64,000 nucleotides of DNA, taken from positions 227,515 to 291,514 of the forward strand of contig NZ_LMVM01000033.1 of NCBI RefSeq assembly GCF_002287175.1, given 5' to 3'. Made by a program: the position numbers and the translations under genes. Each line of letters opens with the position of its first letter. Position 1 is the first letter of the stretch. This stretch comes from Methanobacterium bryantii. Its GTDB lineage: Archaea > Methanobacteriota > Methanobacteria > Methanobacteriales > Methanobacteriaceae. Below, one piece after another: positions 1-9,888 of the stretch. The notes beneath the pieces were generated by a model. That model was given only the letters and a program-made list of their open reading frames with translations, ran no database searches and was not told where the DNA came from.

Positions 1-856
1 CACTGAAAATGACTATTAAATATTGGCCGTTAAATGGAATACTTCCTAAAAATAATAAGATTAAAGATAAATCAATTACTGGATAAAAACTTTCTATTCC
101 ATGTGAAATAAGTGTTAAGTTATTAATTTAAAAATTCGCCCTATTAATGGTTAAATTGTAATTTGATAAATCAGTTCACATCATGACATGAAAAATTACA
201 TTAATTACACGACTCATGGACATGAGCATAATAACTAAAGTGTAACCTATTCTTAAATTAACTGGAAACCTTTAACAACAGATATATCCTGTAAAATAGA
301 GTATCCTTTGACTTTGTATAGCAATACCAAAGCTGGGAGAATTGATATATATTTGCCAATAGCTGCTCTCACTTTTCTGGTTTTTACTTTAATTTCGGAA
401 TTATTTCTATTTCATAATGTACATAAATATATTGATTATTTAAATAATGATTACAATGTTAAATTTATAAATAATAATAAAAATTAACTCATTGTTTACA
501 AAAATAAACATTTAATCTCATCTTTGTGATTATACATAAATACATAGCTGTGAATAATTTAAAATGTGATGGTGAAATCTGTCACAATAAAACTAACATT
601 AAATAATAGTAAAATCAACTCATTATAAAAAATATCTAATCAAACTTACAATATCTTTGATATAATACAATTTATTTTTAAAATACTTTTAAAAATAAAT
701 TCACATAACAACCAAAACTTTATCCATCATCATATTAAGAATATAATAAAAGAATTATTAAACGAAGTTTTTATCATTTCTTTTCTCATATTGCAACACA
801 ATCTATAAATAACATGTCATTAAATTTCAAGAGTGATAAAGGAGGGGCTCGTAATA
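1..856. other. Long AT-rich intergenic region
   Basis: No credible reading frame, RNA gene or long repeat is seen. The stretch is very AT-rich with many stops in all frames. A weak 5-bp inverted repeat (TGTGA...TCACA) lies near 565-587. The last 60 bases should hold the promoter of the UPF0058 gene, but I could not single out a TATA box. Confidence 0.5.
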
Positions 857-1195
857 ATGTATAAAGACGAACTTATACAACTACATCAGTTTTTGGTATA
901 TGTTTTAAAAAGTTTAGAAGATGAAAACGAAGTTAAAGAGGAATGCGAGGAATATTTCCGCCTTAACATAAGTCCACACCACATCCACCGAACAAAAGCA
1001 GAACACAAATATGCAATTTTTGTATTATCTGAATCTATTTCTGAATTAATAGCTAAGAAAAATAATAGTGCAGCACCATCAAATATTGCAAATGGTTTAT
1101 CCGAACTAGCAAAAAGGTCCAAAAAAGAGTTAATTCGGATGCATGAAGACAATGCACTTAAATATCAAAAAGACAAGAAAATGGAAATGATTTAG
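857..1195 (+). CDS. UPF0058 family protein
   Basis: A 112-residue soluble protein that I recognise as the archaeal UPF0058 family (start MYKDELIQLHQFLVYVLK, then the HHIHRTKAEHKYAIFVLSE segment). The function is unknown. It is predicted to be all alpha-helical with a charged C-terminal tail and has no membrane segment. The start at 857 is chosen because GGAGGGG at 841-847 lies at ideal distance; an in-frame GTG at 833 would put that ribosome-binding site inside the gene. It stands alone, with about 110 bp to the next gene on the same strand. Confidence 0.85.
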   Translation: MYKDELIQLHQFLVYVLKSLEDENEVKEECEEYFRLNISPHHIHRTKAEHKYAIFVLSESISELIAKKNNSAAPSNIANGLSELAKRSKKELIRMHEDNALKYQKDKKMEMI

Positions 1196-1304
1196 TTTAT
1201 ACTGCTATATTCTATAAAATTATTTTGGTTCACTGCCTTAAACTAAAATTATTTAACCTCGTAAACTCAAAAATACCTAATATAAATTAAAAGTAAGTAT
1301 ATCC

Positions 1305-2696
<1,392 letters not shown>

Positions 2697-2767
2697 ATCT
2701 ATCCCCTATTTATTTTAAAGGTCTAAAAATTAAGTATTAATAAAGTTAAATATAGAAAAAAGGATTT

Positions 2768-3439
2768 TTATTTTTTCAGTGACTTAATCCCTTCAGATGA
2801 CCCTACAAGAACTTCATCTGTTACTCCAAAAAATATTCCATTTTCTACAACTCCAGGGATATAATTAAGCTCTTTTTCAAGATATGCAGGATCTTCAATA
2901 CTTTCAAACTTAACATCAATGACAAAATTACCGTTATCTGTTATAACCGGCCCACCTTTTCTTTGACCCATTCTCAGAGCAGGGACTCCTCCAAACTGCT
3001 TTACATGATCACTGACTGTTCTGCAGGCTTGTGGAATGACTTCAACAGGTACAGGGAATGCTCCAAGTTTATCGACCACTTTAGAATCATCTACAATAAC
3101 TATGAATTTATCTGCAGCGCTGTCAACGATTTTTTCCATTGTATGAGCTGCTCCGCCGCCTTTTATCAGATTTAATCTGCTGTCAACTTCATCTGCACCG
3201 TCAACTGCAATGTCAATTGAATGTTCTTCAAGGGTGGTTACAGGAATTCCATTTTCCTTTGCAAGTAAAAAAGATTGGTACGATGTTGGAATACCTAATA
3301 TTTCAAGTTCTTCATCTATAATCCTTTTTCCAAGCTTCTCTAAAAAATAAAGAGTAGTGGATCCAGTTCCAAGTCCCACTATATTTCCATCTTCAACTAA
3401 TTTTGCAGCAGCATATCCTACATTTCGTTTAAGTTCCAT
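2768..3439 (-). CDS. rpiA: Ribose-5-phosphate isomerase A
   Basis: Interconverts ribulose-5-phosphate and ribose-5-phosphate, which in methanogens supplies ribose for nucleotides and for methanopterin. The 223 residues are the normal RpiA length. The phosphate-binding loop GLGTGSTTLYFLEKLG lies near residue 22, the catalytic DGADEVD near residue 80 and KGGGAAHTMEKI near residue 93. The C-terminus GIFFGVTDEVLVGSSEGI is typical. GAGGTCT precedes the ATG. It is monocistronic, converging on the cDPG synthetase with a 71-bp gap. Confidence 0.95.
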   Translation of the reverse strand: MELKRNVGYAAAKLVEDGNIVGLGTGSTTLYFLEKLGKRIIDEELEILGIPTSYQSFLLAKENGIPVTTLEEHSIDIAVDGADEVDSRLNLIKGGGAAHTMEKIVDSAADKFIVIVDDSKVVDKLGAFPVPVEVIPQACRTVSDHVKQFGGVPALRMGQRKGGPVITDNGNFVIDVKFESIEDPAYLEKELNYIPGVVENGIFFGVTDEVLVGSSEGIKSLKK

Positions 3440-3567
3440 AATTAGACCTCAATTAATAAATTTATAGTAATTTTTTAAATTATATTCAATTTTAAAAACG
3501 TATTTATAAGTTATCTAAATTAGATATATAAAATTATTAGATTATTTGAAAAATATAAATAGCAAAT

Positions 3568-3996
3568 TTATTTTAAAAGCACTAAACTAAGTTTTAATCC
3601 ATTTATACATTCATTAGCAGGTTTTCCAAGGGATTTAATTATTTTACACTTATCGCCCTCATATAAACCTTCTGGAAAACATAATTCCCTCATTGTACAT
3701 TCTTTATCGCATTCAGGAAATTCAAAGGTAAGCATAGACCCCTCAAATGCTTTTTTAGTATCGACAAGTGCTTCAATATCTGCTCTTTCCACCTCAACAA
3801 CTTTAACTTTTCCACTATCATGTATAAGACAGGGGTGTTCTGTGTCTTTTACCTCCGTTACTACATACATTCTTCCTTCTTCTAAAGAATCAATGCATGT
3901 ACTTTTAAATCTACACGCTTCACATTCTGCAGAAGCTCCATAATGCATGAATTTAAGTCCCTCTTCTGCAAGAGTTTTTCCAATGAGCGTTATCAT
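3568..3996 (-). CDS. UPF0179 family Cys-rich protein
   Basis: A 142-residue protein of the archaeal UPF0179 family with no established function. Eight cysteines are spread over two CxxC-like clusters (ECEACRFKSTC near residue 30 and CDKECTMRELC near residue 97) plus later singles, so metal or Fe-S binding is a fair inference. No signal peptide or membrane segment is seen. GGAGACAAATT before the ATG gives a clear ribosome-binding site. It is 128 bp upstream of rpiA on the same strand, probably transcribed separately. Confidence 0.85.
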   Translation of the reverse strand: MITLIGKTLAEEGLKFMHYGASAECEACRFKSTCIDSLEEGRMYVVTEVKDTEHPCLIHDSGKVKVVEVERADIEALVDTKKAFEGSMLTFEFPECDKECTMRELCFPEGLYEGDKCKIIKSLGKPANECINGLKLSLVLLK

Positions 3997-4360
3997 AATT
4001 TGTCTCCTTTAAATGGTGTTTTATATAATTAGTTCAATTATATCAAATATTATCTGATATTTCATTTGTATGCTGCATACTATAGAAAACAGCAGTTATT
4101 TAATTTTTAAAATGGCATTTTACATGAAATTAAATTAAATAGTATTACCATTTTTAATATCTACGGTTATATAAAAACATTAGGTATATGAATATAAATA
4201 GTTATCATCTGAAATTTCTTATTACATAACTGTCTAATCCTTAAAAAAATAAATTAAAATCAGCCTAACTAAATTTAACAAATATTAAGGGCTATCTTAA
4301 AGATTCAAAAGAATTTTTATAATTTTTGAATAAAATAATTCATTGTGCTCTTTAATTATA
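3997..4360. other. Intergenic region
   Basis: An AT-rich gap between UPF0179 and a universal stress protein, both on the minus strand. It must contain the UPF0179 promoter and the stress-protein transcript end. I see no gene or strong repeat in it. Confidence 0.5.
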
Positions 4361-4834
4361 TTATGGAACTACAACAACTGGAACTTTTGCTGATCTCAGT
4401 ACCCTATCTGTGGTACTTCCAAATAAAGTTCGATTTAGACCTTCAAAAGTCGATGATTTTTGACAGCCGTGCTTACCAGTAGAACCCATAAATACTATAT
4501 CAATACTTTCCCTCCGGATAGCATCGAGAATTTCTTCATATGGTTTTCCACCAGTGACTTCAGTTTTTAATTTGACCCCTTTACATAAACCTTCACATTG
4601 ACTTTCTTCCAGTTTTTTCCTAAAACGTTCTACTACCTTTTCTCCTTCCTTCTGTAAACTATCATATAATTCCCCTCTAAAATTTGGCAGATATGCTGAC
4701 CGCAGGAAATAAGTGTCGACAACATATAAAACAACAATATCAGCGCCGCTTACATTGGAAGTCCATATTGCGTGTCCTCCTGCCCTTTCTGCACATTCAG
4801 ATCCATCTATTGGCAGTAATATTTTCTTGTACAT
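4361..4834 (-). CDS. Universal stress protein (UspA family) with insertion in the nucleotide loop
   Basis: A 157-residue UspA-fold protein (start MYKKILLPIDGSECAERAGG). Archaeal members bind ATP or act as stress-linked regulators. It is a close paralog of the protein at 17879-18325, with the same N-terminus and the shared segments IVVLYVVD and YLPNFRGEL. In the C-terminal ATP loop (G-x2-G-x9-G-S/T) the paralogs read GKHGLDRVLLGS. Here about nine extra residues (CQKSSTFEG) follow GKHG before LNRTLFGS, which would distort the phosphate loop. AGAGGTCACTGT precedes the ATG. It has no operon partner. Confidence 0.9.
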   Translation of the reverse strand: MYKKILLPIDGSECAERAGGHAIWTSNVSGADIVVLYVVDTYFLRSAYLPNFRGELYDSLQKEGEKVVERFRKKLEESQCEGLCKGVKLKTEVTGGKPYEEILDAIRRESIDIVFMGSTGKHGCQKSSTFEGLNRTLFGSTTDRVLRSAKVPVVVVP

Positions 4835-5008
4835 ACAGTGACCTCTAATTTTATATTAATATTATATTACTTTCAGTATAAAAATTAATATTACACAAAT
4901 TTCAAAATGAGACTTTGTTGGGAACATTGAAAAAGTAAATAAACTTAAAAAATAGTTAATAAAAATTTAAACAATTTGAAATATTAAATTATTATAAATT
5001 AAAATAAA

Positions 5009-5800
5009 TTAATATGGCCTTTTAGCTATAAACATGCCTGATTTTTTCTCAACTTGGATTTTACCATTTTCATTCAAAATATTTGCAATATAGTCCTCAA
5101 AATCAATTATTTTATCACCACTTATAACATTCTTAACCCTTGTAAATGAAAGAACGTAGTTTACTAAAGGTTCAGCTTCGGTTACTTCCAGACCATCTTC
5201 ATATTTTACGAGCTTTATATCTCCAAAAGATTCACTTAACTGTTTTTCCCCATTTTCAAGACCAAATGCACGCGCAACTGGTTCCAATGAACAGTTAGCG
5301 TTTTTATCATAATTAGATACCAGATCACTCAATTCTTTCATATAATTTAGGCCAAAAGTAGTTGCATAAAGCACACCGCCACTCTTTAAAACTCTACTAA
5401 TTTCAGATATTGCTTTTTTCCTGTCAGGAACATGGTAAAGCATAAGGTTTGCAATAACCACATCAAATGAATTATCAGGATGTGGAATCTGCTCTGCATC
5501 TATTACCTCATATTCAAACCTTTCTGCAGCACCGCCCAGAGTGAGTTTAGCATCACCAAGCATACCTTCTGAAAAATCAGAAAGTAGAATGTGCGCATCT
5601 TCAGGTATCTTCTGAAGGTTTGATTTCCATAATATTCCATTTCCACATCCAAGCTCAAGTATTTTAGCGTCTTTTTTAAATTGAATCTGATCAAATAACC
5701 ATAAGGTCCATTTATAGGGATTTATCCCAAATCGCCTGTTTAATTCAACCCTTGCCATAAAATTACTTGAATCTGAATACTGTTTTAAAAGTGATGTCAT
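5009..5800 (-). CDS. Class I SAM-dependent methyltransferase
   Basis: A 263-residue methyltransferase of the UbiE/Methyltransf_11 type. Motif I is ILELGCGNGILW near residue 45, an acidic residue follows strand 2 (LLSDFSEGML), and motif II is NSFDVVIANLMLYHVPD with ISRVLKSGGVLYATTFG after it. The substrate cannot be told from sequence. The N-terminal helix (LLKQYSDSSNFMARVELNRRFG) is seen in small-molecule methyltransferases. A good GGAG ribosome-binding site precedes the ATG at 5800. It stands alone between egsA and a stress-protein gene. Confidence 0.85.
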   Translation of the reverse strand: MTSLLKQYSDSSNFMARVELNRRFGINPYKWTLWLFDQIQFKKDAKILELGCGNGILWKSNLQKIPEDAHILLSDFSEGMLGDAKLTLGGAAERFEYEVIDAEQIPHPDNSFDVVIANLMLYHVPDRKKAISEISRVLKSGGVLYATTFGLNYMKELSDLVSNYDKNANCSLEPVARAFGLENGEKQLSESFGDIKLVKYEDGLEVTEAEPLVNYVLSFTRVKNVISGDKIIDFEDYIANILNENGKIQVEKKSGMFIAKRPY

Positions 5801-5914
5801 TTTATTTACTCCTATTGTAAAACATTAAATATTAAGAATTAATTTGATTAAATCATTTTACTTGGAAATTATATGACTTATCAGATAATTTATTTCCGCA
5901 GCGAAAAAAGGTTG

Positions 5915-6958
5915 TTAGATAACGCCAGTTGCAGTTGCAAGTTCTTCAGCAGCTTCTTTTGTAAGTCCTCTATCTCCCAAAATAGTATACCTTTCCTTTC
6001 TAATTGTATGGGCCATAGTCAGTGCTTCAATAATACATTCTGGATCTAATTTTAGCTCACGTGCAGTTGTTGGAGCTTTTATAGTCCTTAAGGTATCTCT
6101 TATATATTTCCAATCTCCCCCATGTAGATACATCATCATTATAGTACCTATACCGCACTGTTCACCGTGTAATGCAGGTTTAGGTGCAACAATATCTAAA
6201 GCATGGCTGAACTTGTGTTCAGATCCGCTTGCAGGCCTGCTTGTCCCTGCAATACTTATGGCCATTCCGCTGCTTATGAGCGCCTTGACAACAAGAGCAG
6301 CACTTTCTACATGGCCCTCTTTTATTGCATCGGCAGATTCTAAAGTCATTTTAGCTGTCATAAGTGATAATGCAGATGCAGAATCACTGTAATATTCATT
6401 TAAAAGCCTATAAGATAATTTCCAATCTAATACAGCAGTGTAATTTGATACTATATCCCCACATCCAGCTGCAAGAAGCCTAAATGGAGCCTGACTTATG
6501 ATTTCTGTATCTGCAATAACACCAATTGGCGATTGGGCTTCAAGAGATACTGATCCTTTTTCATTCTTTATAGAAGCTCTTGGTGAAGCAATTCCATCAT
6601 GAGAAGCTGCAGTTGGGGCACTTATAAATTGAATGTTATTTCGGGTTGCCGCCAGTTTTGCAACATCTATTACCCTACCTCCACCAATCCCTAGGACCAC
6701 AGACACATCCTTTGATGCCTCCTGAACTTCTAAAACAGCTGATTTGGATGCATTATCAATTATAAAAGTTTCAACATCGAAATTTTCATTTTGAAGGCTT
6801 TCTATAGCCTTTTCTCCCGCTATCTTGAGGGTATTTGGCCCGCTTACCACCAGAACTTTATCTTTAAACATGAGATCCTTACAGATAGAACCTGTTTCTT
6901 CAATTACTCCTTCGCCCGTATGAATTTCTCGTGGTAGTTGGATTTTCCTAAAGTCCAT
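5915..6958 (-). CDS. egsA: sn-glycerol-1-phosphate dehydrogenase
   Basis: Reduces dihydroxyacetone phosphate to sn-glycerol-1-phosphate, the first committed step of archaeal ether lipids. It is an NAD(P)H- and zinc-dependent cytosolic enzyme of the iron-alcohol dehydrogenase superfamily. The 347-residue form shows GIGGGRVIDVAKLAA (nucleotide binding, about residue 92), SAPTAASHDGIASPRASI, and the zinc ligands in CGDIVSN, SEHKFSHALD and LHGEQCGIGT. AAGGA lies 7 nt before the ATG at 6958, whereas the upstream in-frame ATG at 6985 has no such signal. Its 5' side faces two tiny divergent genes. Confidence 0.93.
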   Translation of the reverse strand: MDFRKIQLPREIHTGEGVIEETGSICKDLMFKDKVLVVSGPNTLKIAGEKAIESLQNENFDVETFIIDNASKSAVLEVQEASKDVSVVLGIGGGRVIDVAKLAATRNNIQFISAPTAASHDGIASPRASIKNEKGSVSLEAQSPIGVIADTEIISQAPFRLLAAGCGDIVSNYTAVLDWKLSYRLLNEYYSDSASALSLMTAKMTLESADAIKEGHVESAALVVKALISSGMAISIAGTSRPASGSEHKFSHALDIVAPKPALHGEQCGIGTIMMMYLHGGDWKYIRDTLRTIKAPTTARELKLDPECIIEALTMAHTIRKERYTILGDRGLTKEAAEELATATGVI

Positions 6959-7191
6959 ATTATCGTCCTTATAATATTCATTCATTGTATCGCAAATTTA
7001 TTGTTTTAAAACTATATCTTTTTCTATTTTGAAAACTTTTTTAAGTGGCTAAATCATTAAATTAACTCAATTTACAGAAAATTATATAACTAATTCAAAA
7101 AGTTATATATATCTTAAATTATAAGTTTGGAACTTTAAAAAATACTTTTAAAATAGGCAAATATATAAAGGAATATCAAAAAATAAATTAA

Positions 7192-7368
7192 ATGATTGAC
7201 GATCTTTATAAGCAAAGAACTATTTTTTTGCTTGCAGAACGTGCACTGAAAAAAGCAGAAATATGCATTAATTCAGGCTCAGAGGTACTGACTCAAATAA
7301 AAACTATTTTTGAGACTTGCAAAACCTGTGGTTTTTGTACACCAAACCTTTCTTGTTTGAGTGTTTAA
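7192..7368 (+). CDS. Small Cys-rich protein, possible
   Basis: A possible 58-residue protein. It has a helical N-terminal half (IFLLAERALKKAEIC) and a C-terminal cysteine cluster CKTCGFC followed by one more Cys (PNLSCLSV), five Cys in all. CxxCxxC spacing suggests metal binding, which is inference. The upstream ribosome-binding site is weak (AAGGAATATC, too distant). It is followed 47 bp later by the 30-residue basic protein on the same strand. I do not recognise a family, so the coding status is uncertain. Confidence 0.4.
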   Translation: MIDDLYKQRTIFLLAERALKKAEICINSGSEVLTQIKTIFETCKTCGFCTPNLSCLSV

Positions 7369-7415
7369 ATCAGTACCATTACAATATTTAAACTAATAAA
7401 TTAGGAGTGAATAAC

Positions 7416-7508
7416 ATGGCAAAAGTAAAAGGAACTAACGTTAGAACAAGACAAAAAAGTCATTATAAAAAAGCTGGAAGTAAAAGAGGAAGAGGCGTAA
7501 AACATTAA
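7416..7508 (+). CDS. 30-residue highly basic small protein
   Basis: A 30-codon gene with a strong ribosome-binding site (TTAGGAGTGA at 7401-7410) and a hairpin right after the stop. The product starts MAKVKGTNVRTRQKSHYKK and ends GSKRGRGVKH, with about a third Lys/Arg and no acidic residue. That composition is typical of RNA-binding or ribosome-associated miniproteins, but I do not recognise a family. Translation signals at both ends make it more convincing than its size suggests. Confidence 0.6.
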   Translation: MAKVKGTNVRTRQKSHYKKAGSKRGRGVKH

Positions 7509-7512
7509 GGAT

Positions 7513-7529
7513 ACCTTGTAACTCAAGGT
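7513..7529 (+). terminator. Hairpin after the 30-residue gene
   Basis: ACCTTG (7513-7518) and CAAGGT (7524-7529) form a 6-bp stem with a 5-nt loop, four bases after the stop codon and followed by a T-rich run. It is a likely transcription end for the small gene. Confidence 0.5.
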
Positions 7530-7692
7530 TTCTTTAATTATTTCACATTTAAATAAGGATCATATCTCTTTCAACTAACTATTTTTTTTAATTAAATAAA
7601 AATTAAATTTTTATGTAACACATTGTAAAAAAAATCTTATTTTAAAATTAAAAAAAAAGTAAATATTTTATTAATTTACTTAAAACAGCGTT

Positions 7693-8937
7693 TTATGTTG
7701 TCGCTTGTTTGTAGATAGCAGCTATTATTGCATTCAAATCTCCAGAATAAATGTAATTATATCCATTGTTTAACAGGTATTGATCTGGGTGTGCCAGTCC
7801 TGTAAAACTAGCAGGGCTATAATTATCATCATGTGCCCGTGGTAGCCATGCTAAACCAGTTATATTAACCGATGATGGGGCCATCCAGACGCTGAATACT
7901 TTTCTAGTTCCAACTAATTTCTTGTAATAGCTTTGTCCCATTTCATATATTACACCAGCATCTGCTCCACCATAAACATCAACTATTAAAGCATTTGCAG
8001 GTACGCTTGTATTTTGAAGTACGGAATAATGTGTATTAGCACCTAAACCTGCGTTATATGCATTTATTCCCAGTGCTTTTAAACCATTTACAATAGCGTT
8101 GATTCTATTTGTATCAGTTGTTGCTCCATTTATGTAATCACTTGTTATATATACAGGTCTTGCCTGTGATACAGCTGAAGTAACTGTTGACCATGCTTTT
8201 ACTGAAACGTAATTTGGTAATGCCTTGTTTGTTTGATAGTAATTGAGTATCTTTGAATATGTATAAATCAAGGATTCATATCTTAATTTACCAAGATTAG
8301 TGTTTGCATAATTTGGTGTTATACCATTTGCATCTATAAACGTTTTAACTCTTTTAGCAAGGTCTACATAATCTGACTTGTATATATTTCCACTTGTAAT
8401 CTTTTCACTGGATTGTGCAGGAGCAGCGACAGTTTTTAAAGTTATCGGTGTTGTTGTTCCGTTGTTTAACTGCAGTAAACCTGCAGTAAGCAGTCTTAAG
8501 AAGTCAGGCATTTTAACATGTGTTGTACCAATTGTCACATAATTTGGAAGGACATGGTTGGTTTCAATGTATGCTTTGACCCTGGCTGCTGCATCGGTGA
8601 TTTGACTCACAGTAAAACTTGTTGAATTAATTGTTGTTTTTGTTTCTCCTGCTGCAGCATATTGTTTCTGACTGCTAACACTGGTAATTACTGTAGTTTG
8701 CTGTGTTTGACTTTTATTTGTAGATTTTATAGTTGAATTTGCCACAGCTTGAGTTGTAGATTTAGTATTTGTCTGTAAAGTATTGTTTGCTGTTTGGTTT
8801 ATGCTTAAATTATACACAGTACTGTTATTAACAGCCTGTGTTTGTGCAGCCCCCACATCTGATGCACTTGCACCAGCGATACCCATCAATGACAGACTGA
8901 ATATTAATAAAGCCATAAATAACAATTTTTTCCTTAT
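7693..8937 (-). CDS. Secreted pseudomurein-binding repeat surface protein
   Basis: An extracellular protein of about 414 residues. A signal peptide (RKK, then LLFMALLIFSLSLMGIAGASA) is followed by a Thr/Asn/Gln-rich linker of about 90 residues. Two pseudomurein-binding repeats follow (VKAYIETNHVLPNYV and VKTFIDANGITPNYA with its partner YQTNKALPNYVSV). The C-terminal domain of about 165 residues begins near PVYITSDYING and is common in Methanobacteriales wall proteins. I see no C71 Cys-His-Asp endoisopeptidase motif, so a wall-anchored adhesin or structural role is more likely than lysis. The best ribosome-binding site (GGAGG, 7 nt upstream) points to an ATA codon at 8937. Alternatives are TTG at 8925 and ATG at 9012; the last would bury the signal peptide. 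Confidence 0.8.
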   Translation of the reverse strand: MRKKLLFMALLIFSLSLMGIAGASASDVGAAQTQAVNNSTVYNLSINQTANNTLQTNTKSTTQAVANSTIKSTNKSQTQQTTVITSVSSQKQYAAAGETKTTINSTSFTVSQITDAAARVKAYIETNHVLPNYVTIGTTHVKMPDFLRLLTAGLLQLNNGTTTPITLKTVAAPAQSSEKITSGNIYKSDYVDLAKRVKTFIDANGITPNYANTNLGKLRYESLIYTYSKILNYYQTNKALPNYVSVKAWSTVTSAVSQARPVYITSDYINGATTDTNRINAIVNGLKALGINAYNAGLGANTHYSVLQNTSVPANALIVDVYGGADAGVIYEMGQSYYKKLVGTRKVFSVWMAPSSVNITGLAWLPRAHDDNYSPASFTGLAHPDQYLLNNGYNYIYSGDLNAIIAAIYKQATT

Positions 8938-8940
8938 TGT

Positions 8941-8950
8941 ACCGCCTCCG
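8941..8950 (-). promoter_or_regulatory. Shine-Dalgarno of the surface protein, complementary to a candidate sRNA loop
   Basis: On the minus strand this reads GGAGGCGGTA, the only strong ribosome-binding site near the start of the pseudomurein-binding protein. The same ten bases in complement occur in a hairpin loop at 22411-22421. Confidence 0.5.
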
Positions 8951-9012
8951 ATTTCCCATGTGCAAAAAAGCTCTGATTTTGACAGTTTTTGTACTTTGAA
9001 TTTTGCAAGCAT

Positions 9013-9888
9013 TGAAAACTTGAATTCAAGTTTTTCAGGGAGTAAGAAAAAATTAATTTCTATAATATATAAATATTATGGTTTAAATTTAGAAAAAAAG
9101 CATCTTTAGAGCTATTTTTTTGATTTGAAGCTCATTTTGAAGTTATATAAAATTAAGTATTAAGACAAGGCAGCTTAGTTAGCACTTTTAACTAATAACG
9201 TCATTTAAAACGTTATTTTGACAAAATAAGCCTATTTATTGCTTTTACAACATACAGATAAATCGTATAATTATTTAAAAAAGCTTATTAGCTTTTTATT
9301 TGAATAAAAACCATTTTTTTCAAAATTAAGAAAATTTAAATTAGTTTTATTAAATAAGTAGTAATTAGTATGTTTAGAATTGTTACAATAATACATATAT
9401 CTCTTTAATTATTTTTTATCTTTTTAAATTTTTATTTTAATTTCAATCAAAAAATCACTGCGAAGATATAATTTTTTGCCAGAAAATCATGATTTTTGAG
9501 TGTTTAATGTCTCTATTTTTGACCATATTATTAAAATAAATAAAAAAATGTAATTTAAATTAAAAAGTTAAGCTCAAATCTATTTTCTAAAATCGATTTA
9601 GTTTTCGCCCATATCTATACCCAAATTACACTTCCTGTTAAATTTTAATTTTAGTTAATTATATTAAAAACTTCAACTATATTCACATGAAGATATAACT
9701 CCATTAATTATATAACCTCAGGGACAGGAGCGTAGTTTTATATTAGTTATTTAATGGGACTAAAAATTACTTTTTTAAAGAATTCCCTACCTTTAATCTT
9801 AAATAATTAAAGGAACAACTATCTACTATAATATCCATAAAAAATATAATCATTTTATATACTTATTAGATTTTAATTAGGTGAATAT
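9013..9888. other. Long intergenic region upstream of proS
   Basis: Divergent promoter region between the surface protein and proS. It contains a 7-bp inverted repeat at 9194-9217 (AATAACG, 10-nt loop, CGTTATT). A TATA-like TTTATATACT lies near 9853, suitably placed for proS. The remaining AT-rich sequence shows no gene. Confidence 0.5.
9194..9217. terminator. Inverted repeat in divergent intergenic region
   Basis: AATAACG at 9194-9200 and CGTTATT at 9211-9217 pair perfectly around a 10-nt loop and are followed by TTTG. Because the flanking genes diverge, an operator or the end of an unseen transcript are both possible. Confidence 0.3.
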
